Below, piece by piece: positions 10,576-19,856 of a DNA stretch of 64,000 nucleotides. The stretch is from Chlorocebus sabaeus (taxonomy: Eukaryota; Chordata; Mammalia; Primates; Cercopithecidae), in assembly GCF_047675955.1 (NCBI RefSeq), contig NC_132914.1, forward strand, positions 130,310,663 to 130,374,662. Reading direction: 5' to 3'. The translations under genes were made by a program, and so were the position numbers. The stretch's first letter is position 1; every line of letters begins with the position of its first letter. The notes under the pieces were generated by a model that was given only the letters and a program-made list of their open reading frames with translations, did no database searches and was not told the DNA's origin.

Positions 10576-10682
10576 TTTTATGAGTACATAAGCCTGCATA
10601 GTAGAGTGGAGAGATCAGGATGCTTCTGTTCTTGTTTCTCCAGTCCAGTCACAGGAGGGATGCATTTCACCCAAAGTCCTCC
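10576..10682 (-). other. ZNF891: ZNF891 5' UTR part of the last exon, with candidate splice acceptor
   Basis: On the minus strand, ctgcttctttggctacag ends at 10,683, giving a good polypyrimidine-AG acceptor. The exon would begin at 10,682 and hold the whole coding region. The matching donor is proposed at 19,316-19,321 in the CpG island. Not confirmed by transcript data. Confidence 0.5.
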
Positions 10683-10699
10683 CTGTAGCCAAAGAAGCA

Positions 10700-11193
10700 G
10701 GTTCAGGTAAGAGAGCTGGAAACAGGGACCCATTTGGGGAAAGGTGAATACAAAATTGTAGACCCTCCCCATTGCATCCCAGCAAGGTCTAATGAGCTCA
10801 AAATCTTTACTGGGATTTGTACTGACATGCAATATAATGATCCTTACCCACTTCAAGAAATACCATCCTGATTCTTTGTACTGGCTTCTCCTTCAGACCA
10901 CTTTGAGCTCTGGGTGGATGGGGCATGAGTTATTTTAAAAAATTAAAACTGAAGAGAACCAACCAGTAAAAACACATGGCTGTCAAATTAAATTTAATGT
11001 ACTACTTGCTACTTTTTTAAGTTAACTTTTTGGGACAGAAAAATCATTTCCCTGTGAAACACGCGTGTTATATATAAATTTCTTCTGTAACTTGTTTACA
11101 AGAATAACCTTACAGGACTGACAATTTGGCTGCTACCCTACCAAGGAATTTTTTGAAGTTAAAGGTGTATATGTGACTTTGAAACACATGTTC
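10700..11193. other. ZNF891 intron, unassigned sequence
   Basis: Presumed intronic on the minus strand. I see no repeat family or coding sequence. Confidence 0.35.
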
Positions 11194-11395
11194 ATTTCAA
11201 TGAGAACATATGGACACAGAGTGGGGAACACACACTGGGACCTGTCGGGGGAGGACAGCAAGGAGAGCATTAGGAAAAAGAGCTAATGCATGCCGGGCTT
11301 AATACTTAGGTGATGGGTTGATAGGTACAGCATATGTTACCTATGTAACAAACCTGCACATCCTGTGCATGTACCCTGGAACTTAAAAGAAACAG
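11194..11395 (+). mobile_element. Primate L1 3' end (5'-truncated)
   Basis: Shows the L1P 3'-UTR landmarks aatgagaacatatggacaca, cattaggaaaaagagctaat and gtaacaaacctgcacatcc, ending in cctggaacttaaaagaaa. About 200 bases long, so heavily 5'-truncated. Confidence 0.85.
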
Positions 11396-12087
11396 ATGTT
11401 CATTTGATTACTTCCAGTTTAACCTCCCTCCCTAAAGTCCATATTGTCATCTATGATAGTTTATTCTATCTAACACTTGAATGGGGTCAAGTGACAAAGG
11501 AAGAACCATGAACTGCATTCCCAAGTTTGGAGTGAGGCACTAACTATTAATATTAGATACGGTACTCTCCTGGACAATTTTTATAATGAATTTAATATAA
11601 ATAACAAAATAACATATAGTGTAAATACAAAAGATACACGCTTGGGGACTTTAAGAATCACGACAAATCACGAAACAATTTATTACACTAATATTTTTAA
11701 AGTTCTCACTTTTTGAAGACTAGGTAGTTAACCATCAAATGCAAGTCTTCTCTGTCAATACTGTACATCAATAGAACTCAGTTTTAATGGACAAAATTAT
11801 AGAATTGACATTTTTATTTAGACAAAGATCTTTGACAGGTAGATTCTTTGTCCCTAAACCAGAAGTGTATATAGGTCTGTCACTTTAGGGAAACTCATTT
11901 AGAAATTGATTTTATCTGATTTGTTTACTGTATTCCTAGGACCTAGAAGAGTCCTCAGTCCATGGCACAACTCAACAATTTGAGTAAACCAAATGAACCT
12001 ATGATAATTAAGGTTTTGTGCATGGGGGTATTTTTTCCATACCCACACCCTTCTTTCAAGAAGGAAAAGGAAATCGTCAGGCTTCTG
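11396..12087. other. ZNF891 intron, mostly unassigned
   Basis: AT-rich sequence. A possible L2 3' end lies at about 11,920-11,990 (cctaggacctagaagagtcc). No gene is seen. Confidence 0.3.
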
Positions 12088-12395
12088 GGTTGGGTACAGG
12101 GGCTAATGCCTGTAATCCCAGCACTTTGGGAGGCCACCACAGATGACTGCTTGAGTCCTGGGATTTGAGAACAGACTAGGTAACATGGTGGGACTCTAGG
12201 TCTCTACAAAAAATTTAAATATTAGCCAACCATGGTGGCATGTGCCTGAAGCCGCAGCTACTCAGGAGGCTGAGGTGGGAGGATCGCTTGAGTCCAGGAG
12301 GTCGAGACTGCAGTAAACCATGTTCATGCTACCACACTCCAGCCTGGGCAACAGGGTGAAATCCTCTGCTTGAAAACAAAAACACACACAAACAA
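12088..12395 (+). mobile_element. AluJ-like element
   Basis: Forward, diverged copy (gttgggtacaggggctaatg start) ending in an (ac)/(aac) decayed tail. Confidence 0.88.
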
Positions 12396-13142
12396 CAATA
12401 ATAACAAAGAGAGTTAGGCTTCCTCTGCAAGAAAGAAAATATGTTTGCCTTGTAGTAAAAGATGTTAAGAATTGTATTGCAGGTTTAACTCTTCATTCCT
12501 CATAGTTTTATTTCTTTTCTAGTTATAGGACTAATTACAAACACTAAACAACTTTACTAAACAACAGGAAAAAATATTTGAATAAATGTTGAGATTCACT
12601 AGGTGAATCACCGTAGGATTTTGATTAAACTATGTATTTAACAGGGATTTCCTGAAATGTAGTTTTTAAAGTTTTATAGAAAATTAAAGATATATAAAAC
12701 AGGCAAATACTTTAAAATGCCTTACCCTATTACATTTCAAAATACATTATAAATCTCTAGTAAGTAAAACAATGATATTAGGGCAATAATAGAAAACAAA
12801 ACAGTATCTTCAGAAACAGATTCATGTGTAGCTAAACATTTAGTACATAACAAAGATGTCACTTTAAATCGGTGGGGGGAAGGATGAACTATTTAATAAA
12901 TGATATCAAGACAAATGATTTTCTGTTTGGAAAAAAAAACACCCCTCACATTCACAAATTCCAGATGGATTAAAGATGTGCATATGCGTTGAACAGGAAT
13001 TCCAGAAGAGGGAAAAAAAAGGAAATAGAAAAGAAGCAATGTGAGATATAATGATTGTTTTTACTCCAAGCTGAAAGAAGGATACATAAGTCCTTGATCT
13101 GAAAGCCTGTATACCATGTGCCATGTAGAATACATTTTAAAG
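12396..13142. other. ZNF891 intron, AT-rich, nothing firm
   Basis: No coding signal. The portion from 12,900 to 13,140 is vaguely L1-like but not assignable by eye. Confidence 0.3.
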
Positions 13143-13429
13143 GCCGGGCGCGGTGGCTCAAGCCTGTAATCCCAGCACTTTGGGAGGCCGAGACGGGTGG
13201 ATCACGAGGTCAGGAGATCGAGACCATCCTGGCTAACATGGTGAAACCCCGTCTCTACTAAAAATAATACAAAAAAATTAGCCAGGCAAGGTGGCGGGCG
13301 CCTGTAGTCCCAGCTACTCGGGAGGCTGAGGCAGGAGAATGGCGTGAACCTGGGAGGCGGAGCTTGCAGTAAGCCCAGATCGCACCACTGCACTCCAGCC
13401 TCAGTGACAGAGCGAGACTCTGCCGTCTC

Positions 13430-13457
<28 letters not shown>
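13143..13457 (+). mobile_element. Young AluY, Old World monkey type
   Basis: Near-consensus with ctcaagcctg and ggcaaggtggcgggcgcc, and a 27-A uninterrupted tail, a sign of recent insertion. Confidence 0.9.
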
Positions 13458-13461
<4 letters not shown>

Positions 13462-13479
13462 TTTAAAAATATACCAGCT

Positions 13480-14020
13480 ACCAGCTACACTGAAGGTAAA
13501 CTACAATATCAAGAATAATGTGTAAAACTTTAAAGTTACTGAAGAAAAAAGGCTAATTATATATAAGGGAATATCCATTATACTGACTACAGAATTCTCA
13601 GTTGCAAAGATAGAGGCCAAGAAGGCAATACAATAGTATCTTCAAAGTACTAAAGGAAAACAACAACAACCTAGAATTCAATTGTATGCTAAAGACTGAG
13701 AGCAATATAAAAGGCATCTATATGGGTGTGTGTGTTTACCACTCAAGATAGTTCCTGAAGGAACTACTAAAAGGATGTAAGCTGAACTCAGAAGAAAGCA
13801 GTGGGGTGGAGGAATAAAACAAAAGCAAAGGAGGAATTCAGAGGAAACAATGTAAGAAACAGAAAACAACAAACTTCAAAGCAACAACAGCATATTCAAA
13901 AGAGCAGACAGCAAGAGAAACTGGAATTAAAACAACATGGAGACATAATTTTTCTATGGAAAAACCATACAGACTTCAAATTGTATAAACGTTATCTGGA
14001 CCATGAGTCAAAGAAATAAA
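13480..14020 (+). mobile_element. Old L1 internal fragment
   Basis: Phrases such as cttcaaagtactaaaggaaa and cctagaattcaattgtatgc match the internal region of old L1M elements. Not coding. Confidence 0.45.
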
Positions 14021-14065
14021 TTTTAAAAATTCATGAGAAAACAGAAAAATCTGAACACTGCCTAT

Positions 14066-14215
14066 ATATTTATTATTTACTTATTTTTTAGAGACAGAGT
14101 CTCACTATATTTGCCAGGCTAACCTTGAAATCCTGGCTTAAGTGATCCTCCACCTTAGCCTCTTAGCATCCTGAATGGCTGGGACTACAGGCATACCCTC
14201 CCCACCCTACCCCCG
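14066..14215 (-). mobile_element. Old Alu monomer fragment
   Basis: Reverse AluJ/FRAM-like arm (tttttagagacagagtctca to ggctgggactacaggcat), followed by a C-rich spacer. Confidence 0.75.
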
Positions 14216-14354
14216 GCTTTTGCCTATAAATTTGATATAAAGGAATTACAAATTTTGCAGGTGTGAGAATATCCTACTTAAGAAGGAGTACTTATGATTC
14301 AGAGATACATTTTGAGCTATTTACAAATAATATCTAATGTCCAAGATTTGCTTC

Positions 14355-14909
14355 AAAATAGAACGATGGGGCCTTTTTCACAAGATGGTGCTGATGGTGA
14401 AGAAGGAAACTCCTGCCTCTCCTAAGGCTAAAACCAAAGCAAAGGCTTTGAAGGCCAAAAAGGCAGTGGTGAAAGGCATCCACAGCAACAAAAAAAAAGA
14501 AGATCCACATGTCACTCACCTTCTAGCAGCCCAAGAACTGAGACTCTGGAGGCAGCCCACGTATCTTCAGAAGAGCACCCTCAGGAGAAACAAGATTGAC
14601 CACCGTGCTATCATCAAATTCCTACTGTGTCTGCCATGAAGAAGATAGAAGGTAACACACTTGTGCTCATTGTGGATCTTAAAGCCAACAAGCCTTCCTC
14701 ACAGGCTTGTGAAGAAGCTCTATGACACTGATGTGGCCAAGGCCAACACCTTGATCAAGCCTGATGGAAAGAAGAAGGCATACGTTTGACTGGCTCCTGG
14801 TTACCATGCTCTGGATGTTGCCAACAAAATTGAATAATCTAAACTGAGTCCAGCTGGCTAATGCAAAATATGTATGTCTTCTCATCAGGAAACAACAAAA
14901 TAGGATGAT
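14355..14909 (+). repeat. Target-site duplication flanking the RPL23A retrocopy
   Basis: aaaatagaacgat at 14,355-14,367 and aaaataggatgat at 14,897-14,909 agree at 11 of 13 positions and bracket the retrocopy, as expected for L1-mediated insertion. Confidence 0.7.
14372..14896 (+). pseudogene. RPL23A: RPL23A processed pseudogene
   Basis: An intronless, disabled copy of the mRNA for ribosomal protein L23a (uL23), a 60S subunit component. The copy begins with the short 5' UTR ctttttcacaag, has the ATG at 14,385, and keeps KKETPASPKAKTKAKALKAK near the N terminus. Later matches include RNKIDHRAIIKF, MKKIEG, TLVLIVDLKANK and DVAKANTLIKPDGKKKAYV. The normal 3' UTR start (taaactgagtccagctg-like) follows. 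The reading frame is broken: an indel in the lysine-rich run near 14,495, a stop after IIKF, and a TGA inside the AYVRLAP motif at about 14,786. It lies in the ZNF891 intron, antisense to that gene. No function is expected. Confidence 0.93.
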
Positions 14910-15095
14910 TGGTACACTATACTATTATACTTGTATATGTGTTTGAAAATTTCGTAATTTGAAAAATAATCAGAGATATTTCCTCTATGAAATAAGAATA
15001 GAACTCTATGGATTTTTTTCTTAATTTCCCAGGAAATTAAAAATTATAATGTAAAAACTCCCCCAAAAGGTACAAGGGTTAAAAGATAAACTTAG

Positions 15096-15400
15096 GGCTG
15101 GGCGTAGTGGCTCATGCCTGTAATCACAGTACTTTGGGAGGCCGAGGCAGGCGGATCACGAGGTCAGGAGATCGAGACCATATTGGCTACTGTGAAAGCC
15201 CGTCTCTACTAAAAATATAAAAAATTAGCCGGGCGTGGTGGCGAGCGCCTGTAGTCCCAGCTAAGCGGGAGTGTGAGGCAGAATGGCGTGAACCCAGGAG
15301 GTGGAGCTTGCAGTGAGCCGAGATTGCGCCACTGCACTCCAGCCTGGGCAACAAAGCGAGACTCTGTCTCAAACAAAAAAAAAGAAAAGAAAAAGAAAAA
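15096..15400 (+). mobile_element. AluY-like element
   Basis: Forward copy starting ggctgggcgtagtggctcat, with a small internal deletion near 15,270 and an aaag-type tail. Confidence 0.9.
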
Positions 15401-15436
15401 ATATAAACTTAAGGAACTTTTCTAGAAAGCTGATCT

Positions 15437-15740
15437 TGGCTGAACACAGTGGCTCACTCCTGTAATCCCAGCACTTTGGGAGCTGAGGTGGGCGAATCAC
15501 TTGAGGTCAGAAGTCCAAGACCAGCCTGGCCAACATAGTGAAACTCTGTCCCAGCTAAAAATACAACAACAAAAAAAGCTGGATGTGTTGGTGCACACCT
15601 GTAATCCCAGCTACTCGGGAGGCTGAAGCAGGAGAATTGCTTGAACCCAAGAGGTAGAGGCTGCAGTGAGCCAAGATGTGCCACTGCACTCCAGCCTGCG
15701 CAACACAGTGAGACTCTGTCTCAATAAATAAATGAATAAA
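15437..15740 (+). mobile_element. AluS-like element
   Basis: Forward copy starting ggctgaacacagtggctcac and ending in an aaataaatg tail. Confidence 0.9.
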
Positions 15741-15861
15741 GCTGATCTAAAAGAACAAGAGTAAGTGAAAAAAAGACAACTATATGAGCAATTTTAGGGG
15801 CCAACCCCAGATTACTCAGAGTTCCAGAAAGAAAAAAAGGAAGAAACAAATACAGGAAAAC

Positions 15862-16147
15862 TTTTTTTTTTTTTTGAGACAGAGTCACTCAAGCTGGAGT
15901 GCAGAGGCGCAATCTCAGCTCACTGAAACCTCCGCCTCCCAGGTTTAAGCAATTCTCTGCCTCAACCTCCCAAGTAGCTGGGATTACAGGTGCCGGCCAC
16001 CACGCCCGGCTAATTTTTGTATTTTTAGTAGTAGAGACGAGGTTTCACCATCTCGGCCAGCCTGGTCTTGAACTCCTGACTTCATGATCCACCCACTTCG
16101 GCCTCCCAAAGTGCTGGGATTACAGGCATGAGCCACAGTGCCCAGCC
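15862..16147 (-). mobile_element. AluS-like element
   Basis: Reverse copy from an 11-T tract to cacagtgcccagcc. Lacks part of the right arm near the tail. Confidence 0.9.
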
Positions 16148-17206
16148 AGAAACTTCTTATTCCTTAAAAAAACACAGTATCTAAGACTTTATCCATCAAA
16201 GCAAGTAATTTCTTTAAATATTAGAACACACATCATCATGAAATCTTTGAATACCAAAGAGCTCCAAGAGATGATAAACAGATTACACATAAAGCAACAT
16301 TAGCAGGTATGAAATAGGACTTCTCAACAGTAATGGTAACACTGCTCCATTTCCTATTCAGCTTCACTGGCTTTCAAAATTCTAATGGAAAGTAACTTCC
16401 TACTGAGATTTGTATACTAGGTGAAAACACCACACAAATGTGAGGACAAAGTAATTTCTATTCATTTCTACAACTTTAATATATGTAGATCATATGGACC
16501 CTTTTTCAAGGCAGTAAGATTACAATCCAGCAAACAGGAATAGAAGTGCTTTATAGGAAACAGGAGATCTAACACAGAGGTGAGATGATGAAATTGATGA
16601 GGGTAAAAGGGAAGCCCAGTGGTATGCCAGTGTGCTGCATGCCTACAGAGTAACTGATCAATCTACATTGTAGGGGGATGTCCAGAAAAGGAGAAAAATG
16701 GTAAGACTGTATGACAGATTAGCCCTTGAGGAAAATGGAACCAAAAGACATTTTACATAGATTTAAGAAAACCTAAGCAAATGAATAAAAAAGGCAGTCA
16801 TTATAAACAAGAAAGGTAAACCTTGTACAAGAAACATATTATGGTTCAGTACTACAGACTAGTCATCAAATGAAAACACTGAACATATTTATCCAAAATT
16901 TGTGGGAGAACTACATTATAATATTTGTAAAATAATTACATTGTGATTTAAGGATGTGGAAAGAAGGCAGCCAAAGTTCTTATTTAAAAATAATGTCTGA
17001 AATCAGTGAATAAAAAAATACTGAGAGGAGTTCGAAGCCAGAATTGCTTAAATATTTTCAAGTGGTTGCCACTGGGAAGAGATGGGGTTAAGGTGTTTCT
17101 TGTTTTTATTATGAGTCTTTCAACATATTCAGCTCTTAAAAATGTACACACACATTTCTTGGAGCACAAATAGAAATAATTACCCAGTCAAATCAAGAAG
17201 CAGATG
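16148..17206. other. ZNF891 intron, unassigned
   Basis: More than 1 kb without a recognised gene. Composition and phrases such as gaatagaagtgctttatagg hint at old LINE material, but I cannot place it. Confidence 0.3.
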
Positions 17207-17510
17207 GCCAGGTGTGGTGGCTCATGCCTGTAATCCTAGCACTTCGGGAGGCCAAAGCGGGCGGATTGCCTGAGCTCAAGAGTTTGAGACCAGCCTGGGC
17301 AACACGGTGAAACCCCGTCTCTACTGAAAAATACAAAAAATTAACCAGGCATGGCAGCGTGCGCCTGTGATCCCAGCTATTGCGGAGGCTGAGGCAGGAG
17401 AATGGCTTGAACCTGGGATGCGGAAGTTGCAGTGAGCCGAGATCCTGCCATTGCATTCCAGCCTGGGCGACAGAGACTCTGTCTCAAAAACAAACAAACA
17501 AAAACAAAAA
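17207..17510 (+). mobile_element. AluS-like element
   Basis: Forward copy starting ggccaggtgtggtggctcat with an (aaac)n tail. Confidence 0.92.
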
Positions 17511-17513
17511 TTG

Positions 17514-17655
17514 GCCGGATCAGCCGGGCTTGATGGGGCGTGAGGCAGCAGAATTGCTTGAATCCCGGTGGCGGAGGCTACAGTGAGCCGAGATCATGCC
17601 ACTGACCTCCAGCCTGGAGACAGAGTGAAACTCTGTCTCGAAAAAAAAAAAAAAG
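17514..17655 (+). mobile_element. Deleted Alu
   Basis: Starts ggccggatcagccgggct, then jumps into the right arm (gaggcagcagaattgcttg). Most of the left arm is missing. Confidence 0.85.
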
Positions 17656-17657
17656 TG

Positions 17658-17932
17658 CCAGGCGCGGTGGCTCAAGCCCGTAATCCCAGCACTTTGAGAG
17701 GCTGAGACGGGCGGATCACGAGGTCAGGAGATCGAGACCATCCTGGCTAACATAGTGAAACCCCGTCTCTACTAAAAAAAAATATAAAAAAACTAGCCGG
17801 GTGAGGTGGCAGACGCCTGCAGTCCCAGCTACTCGGGAGGCTGAGGCAGGAGAATGGCATAAACCCGGATCTGGCCACTGCACTCCAGCCTGGGCGACAG
17901 AGTGGGACCTCCGTCTCAAAGAAAAAAAAAAA
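17658..17932 (+). mobile_element. Young AluY, Old World monkey type, internal deletion
   Basis: Carries ctcaagcccg, actagccgggtgaggtgg and gatctggccactgc. A 25-30 base gap precedes the last motif. Third of three back-to-back forward Alus. Confidence 0.88.
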
Positions 17933-18332
17933 GTAGGAAAATAGCAACAAAGTAAATTTTAAAATTAAGAGCAAAACTTACTGTAACAGGACCCCCCCCA
18001 AAAAGACCAAAACAACAAAAAAACCAAAATCAAATCTACATTTTTGAAAAGACTAATGTACACATACACCTTATAGGAGTAATCAAGAAAAAAAGAACAC
18101 CTAGATAATTAGGTTCAAAAAAGAAAAAAATAGCAATTACAGCAGTTATTTTAAAATATTAAAAAGTAGTAATTTAAAAAATCACAGAAATTACAGTGAT
18201 AAAATCGCATGGGCAATTTTATGCCAATAAATTTGAAAAATTACATTAAAAACAATTATCTAGGAAAAGGTATCTAAAACAGAATACAAACTAAAATACC
18301 TAATCAATGAGACTTTTAAAAAACTGAGTCAG

Positions 18333-18620
18333 GACCGGGCGCGGTGGCTCACTCTTGTAATCCCAGCGCTTTGGGAGGCTGGCAGATCACCTGAGATCGG
18401 GAGTTCAAGACCAGCCTGACCAACACGGAGAAACCCCCGTCTCCACTAAAAATACAGAATTAGCCACGGCGTGGTGGCTCATGCCTGTAATCCCAGCGAC
18501 TCCGGAGGCTGAGGCAGGAGATTCACTGGAACCCGGGAGGCGGAGCTTGCGTGAGCCGAGATGGCGCCATTGCACTTCAGCCTGGGCAACAAAGAGCGAA
18601 ACTCCGTCTCAAAACAAACA
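18333..18620 (+). mobile_element. Alu inserted in the L1 fragment, with target duplication
   Basis: Forward copy starting gaccgggcgcggtggctc. Flanks aaaaactgagtcag and aaaaattgagtcag are the duplicated target, at about 18,319-18,332 and 18,620-18,633. Confidence 0.9.
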
Positions 18621-18692
18621 AAAATTGAGTCAGAAGTTAAACGCGTAATAAATAAGACCAAAGGTTCTGCATGCAAATTGTACCAAACTTTT

Positions 18693-18717
18693 GGAGGCGG
18701 GGCGGGGGGCGGGGGGG
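18693..18717 (+). other. G-rich tract, possible G-quadruplex
   Basis: Runs of 4, 6 and 7 G separated by single C bases. The long runs could be subdivided to give four G-tracts. Lies in the L1 fragment about 300 bp before the CpG island. Confidence 0.6.
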
Positions 18718-19315
18718 AGTGGTGACCCGTTTTACAGAATAGAAGAGACTGTGCTGTCCAAATTATTATGAAGTTTATAAAATCTTGTTAGTATAACGGG
18801 CAAGGAGGGTACACAAAAAGATTAAAATGCAATCTTGTGAGCATAAGTGAAGTCAAAGGGAGATAGTCAATTGAATACACCAGAGTATTAAGGAAATAAA
18901 ACCACATCGCATTCAACCACAGTATAATGCAATAGGTGAAAAAAACTATGGCTGTGATTCAACCCATTATTAGATTTGGAGATTCAAGAGGCTGCTGGAC
19001 AGGGAGGCGTGCACCCTCAGCCCTCCCGTGTTGCTTAGAGAAGGCAAACGCGCGCCCCCGGCCCCCCGGCGCTCCCTGCGTGGCACACACAGCCAGCCGG
19101 GGAGCCCTCCGCCCCTCGCGCCCCTGGTCCCCGCGCGCCACTCGCACCCGGTAAGGGGCCCCTCCTCCCTCAAGGGCCTCTCCAACCGCCGCCTCCCAGG
19201 CAGGCTCCCCGAGGCCCAAACTTCCGTGAGGCGACGCCTGCATGCAGGAGAACTCAGCGGGCGAGGCTGAGCCCACGAGGGGCGCGTCCCGGTTGAACAA
19301 GCCACCTCCCTGCAC

Positions 19316-19321
19316 GCTCAC
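19316..19321 (-). other. ZNF891: Candidate ZNF891 exon 1 splice donor
   Basis: Plus-strand gctcac reads GTGAGC on the minus strand, preceded by gaggacgg. This would end a non-coding exon of roughly 19,322-19,450 and splice to the acceptor at 10,683. Confidence 0.4.
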
Positions 19322-19381
19322 CCGTCCTCGGCGCCCGCCTCCAGGCGCCCGCGGTCCCGCCTAAGGGGGACGGAAGGCCGA

Positions 19382-19395
19382 ACTACGTTTCCCAG
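19382..19395 (+). promoter_or_regulatory. ACTAC...TCCCAG promoter element (ZNF143-type)
   Basis: actacgtttcccag matches the first part of the ACTACAATTCCCAG element, common at bidirectional promoters and linked to ZNF143/THAP11. It sits near the likely ZNF891 start. Confidence 0.6.
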
Positions 19396-19592
19396 GAGCT
19401 TGTGCGCCGCCCCGCGGAAGGAGCGTGGTCCGTGCGTCACGAGCGCGCTCTCGGCGGAAGGCCCCCAGTGTCCGTCACGGAGTGGCGGCTGGGGCGCCGG
19501 CGGGGAAACGCCGATTCTAGGATCCCGGGGCGCGCGGCTGACGGGCTGGGGGCGGGGTGCGGCCTGAACGCCAGGCTGGGGCGCGTGCGTCA

Positions 19593-19632
19593 CGGTGTGT
19601 GTGGGGGGGGGTGCGTGTGCGTGCGTGCGCGG
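19593..19632 (+). repeat. GT/GC-rich low-complexity tract
   Basis: gtgtgtgtggggggggg then gtgcgtgtgcgtgcgtgcgc, possibly Z-DNA-prone purine-pyrimidine alternation inside the promoter. Confidence 0.8.
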
Positions 19633-19649
19633 CAGGGGCGGGCGCAGGA

Positions 19650-19654
19650 CCAAT
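19650..19654 (+). promoter_or_regulatory. CCAAT box (NF-Y)
   Basis: gaccaatgg fits the NF-Y consensus RRCCAATSR and stands immediately 5' of GC boxes. Confidence 0.7.
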
Positions 19655-19670
19655 GGGGCGGGGCGGGGCG
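19655..19670 (+). promoter_or_regulatory. Triple GC box (SP/KLF)
   Basis: ggggcggggcggggcg contains three overlapping GGGCGG motifs. Confidence 0.75.
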
Positions 19671-19682
19671 CGTGCGCGTGCG
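19668..19682 (+). promoter_or_regulatory. NRF1-like site
   Basis: gcgcgtgcgcgtgcg resembles the NRF1 half-site pattern GCGCNTGCGC. A second GCGTGCGC run lies at 19,622-19,631. Confidence 0.5.
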
Positions 19683-19690
19683 TGACGTCA
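19683..19690 (+). promoter_or_regulatory. Palindromic CRE (CREB/ATF)
   Basis: A perfect TGACGTCA, about 80 bp before the ATG of the upstream ORF in ZNF10 exon 1. Confidence 0.8.
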
Positions 19691-19729
19691 GGCCACGGGG
19701 AGGTGGCGCCGTAGTGCCGGGCCGGCCTC

Positions 19730-19856
19730 AGACACCGCTCTGACGCCGCTGCTCGCGCTGAGCTGGGAATGGAGTCGCGTTCTCTGTTTTGCCGTTGCTG
19801 CTGCCTTTGTGACGAGATCGCTTTCTCCCATCGAACCTTCTAGTTGCTTATTGCAG
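19730..19856 (+). other. ZNF10: ZNF10 exon 1 (non-coding), 5' limit approximate
   Basis: Ends in ttattgcag followed by gtatac, a plausible donor at 19,857. The 5' end is inferred from the CCAAT/GC/CRE cluster just upstream. Contains a complete 24-codon upstream ORF. Confidence 0.55.
19769..19843 (+). other. Upstream ORF in ZNF10 exon 1
   Basis: ATG at 19,769 (G at -3, G at +4) opens 24 codons, including the cysteine-rich run CRCCCLC, and stops at TAG 19,841-19,843, before the splice donor. If transcription starts upstream of 19,769, scanning ribosomes would meet it before the ZNF10 ATG, and it could limit ZNF10 translation. Confidence 0.5.

Larger units (their letters stand above)
18000..18955 (+). 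mobile_element. L1 ORF2 fragment next to the CpG island
   Basis: Degraded ORF2 reading in plus sense: ttgaaaagactaatgtacac, aaatttgaaaaattacatta, and after the Alu gtaccaaactttt, acagaatagaagagactgtg and gtatcaagg-like sequence. Interrupted by the Alu at 18,333-18,620 and by a G-rich tract at 18,693-18,717. Non-coding. Confidence 0.65.
18985..19800. promoter_or_regulatory. CpG island / bidirectional promoter of ZNF891 and ZNF10
   Basis: GC-rich, CpG-dense block in otherwise AT-rich DNA, lying between a minus-strand and a plus-strand zinc-finger gene. It holds candidate first-exon donors for both directions (minus at 19,316-19,321; plus at 19,857). The core between about 19,380 and 19,700 carries the factor sites listed separately. 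No TATA box is obvious, so dispersed initiation is expected. Confidence 0.9.

Noticed and set aside
8760..10599. Calling the minus-strand gene ZNF266 or another 19p13 KRAB-ZNF
   Set aside because: Parts of the protein felt familiar from that family, but the gene is head to head with an unmistakable ZNF10. That arrangement fits ZNF891 at 12q24.33.
14337..14639. Functional RPL23A-like short gene
   Set aside because: Frame broken by indels and stops, introns absent, target duplications present. It is a processed pseudogene.
18936..19743. Several 72-120 codon frames in the CpG island
   Set aside because: Stops are rare in GC-rich DNA. No domain, and they overlap the promoter elements and both candidate first exons.
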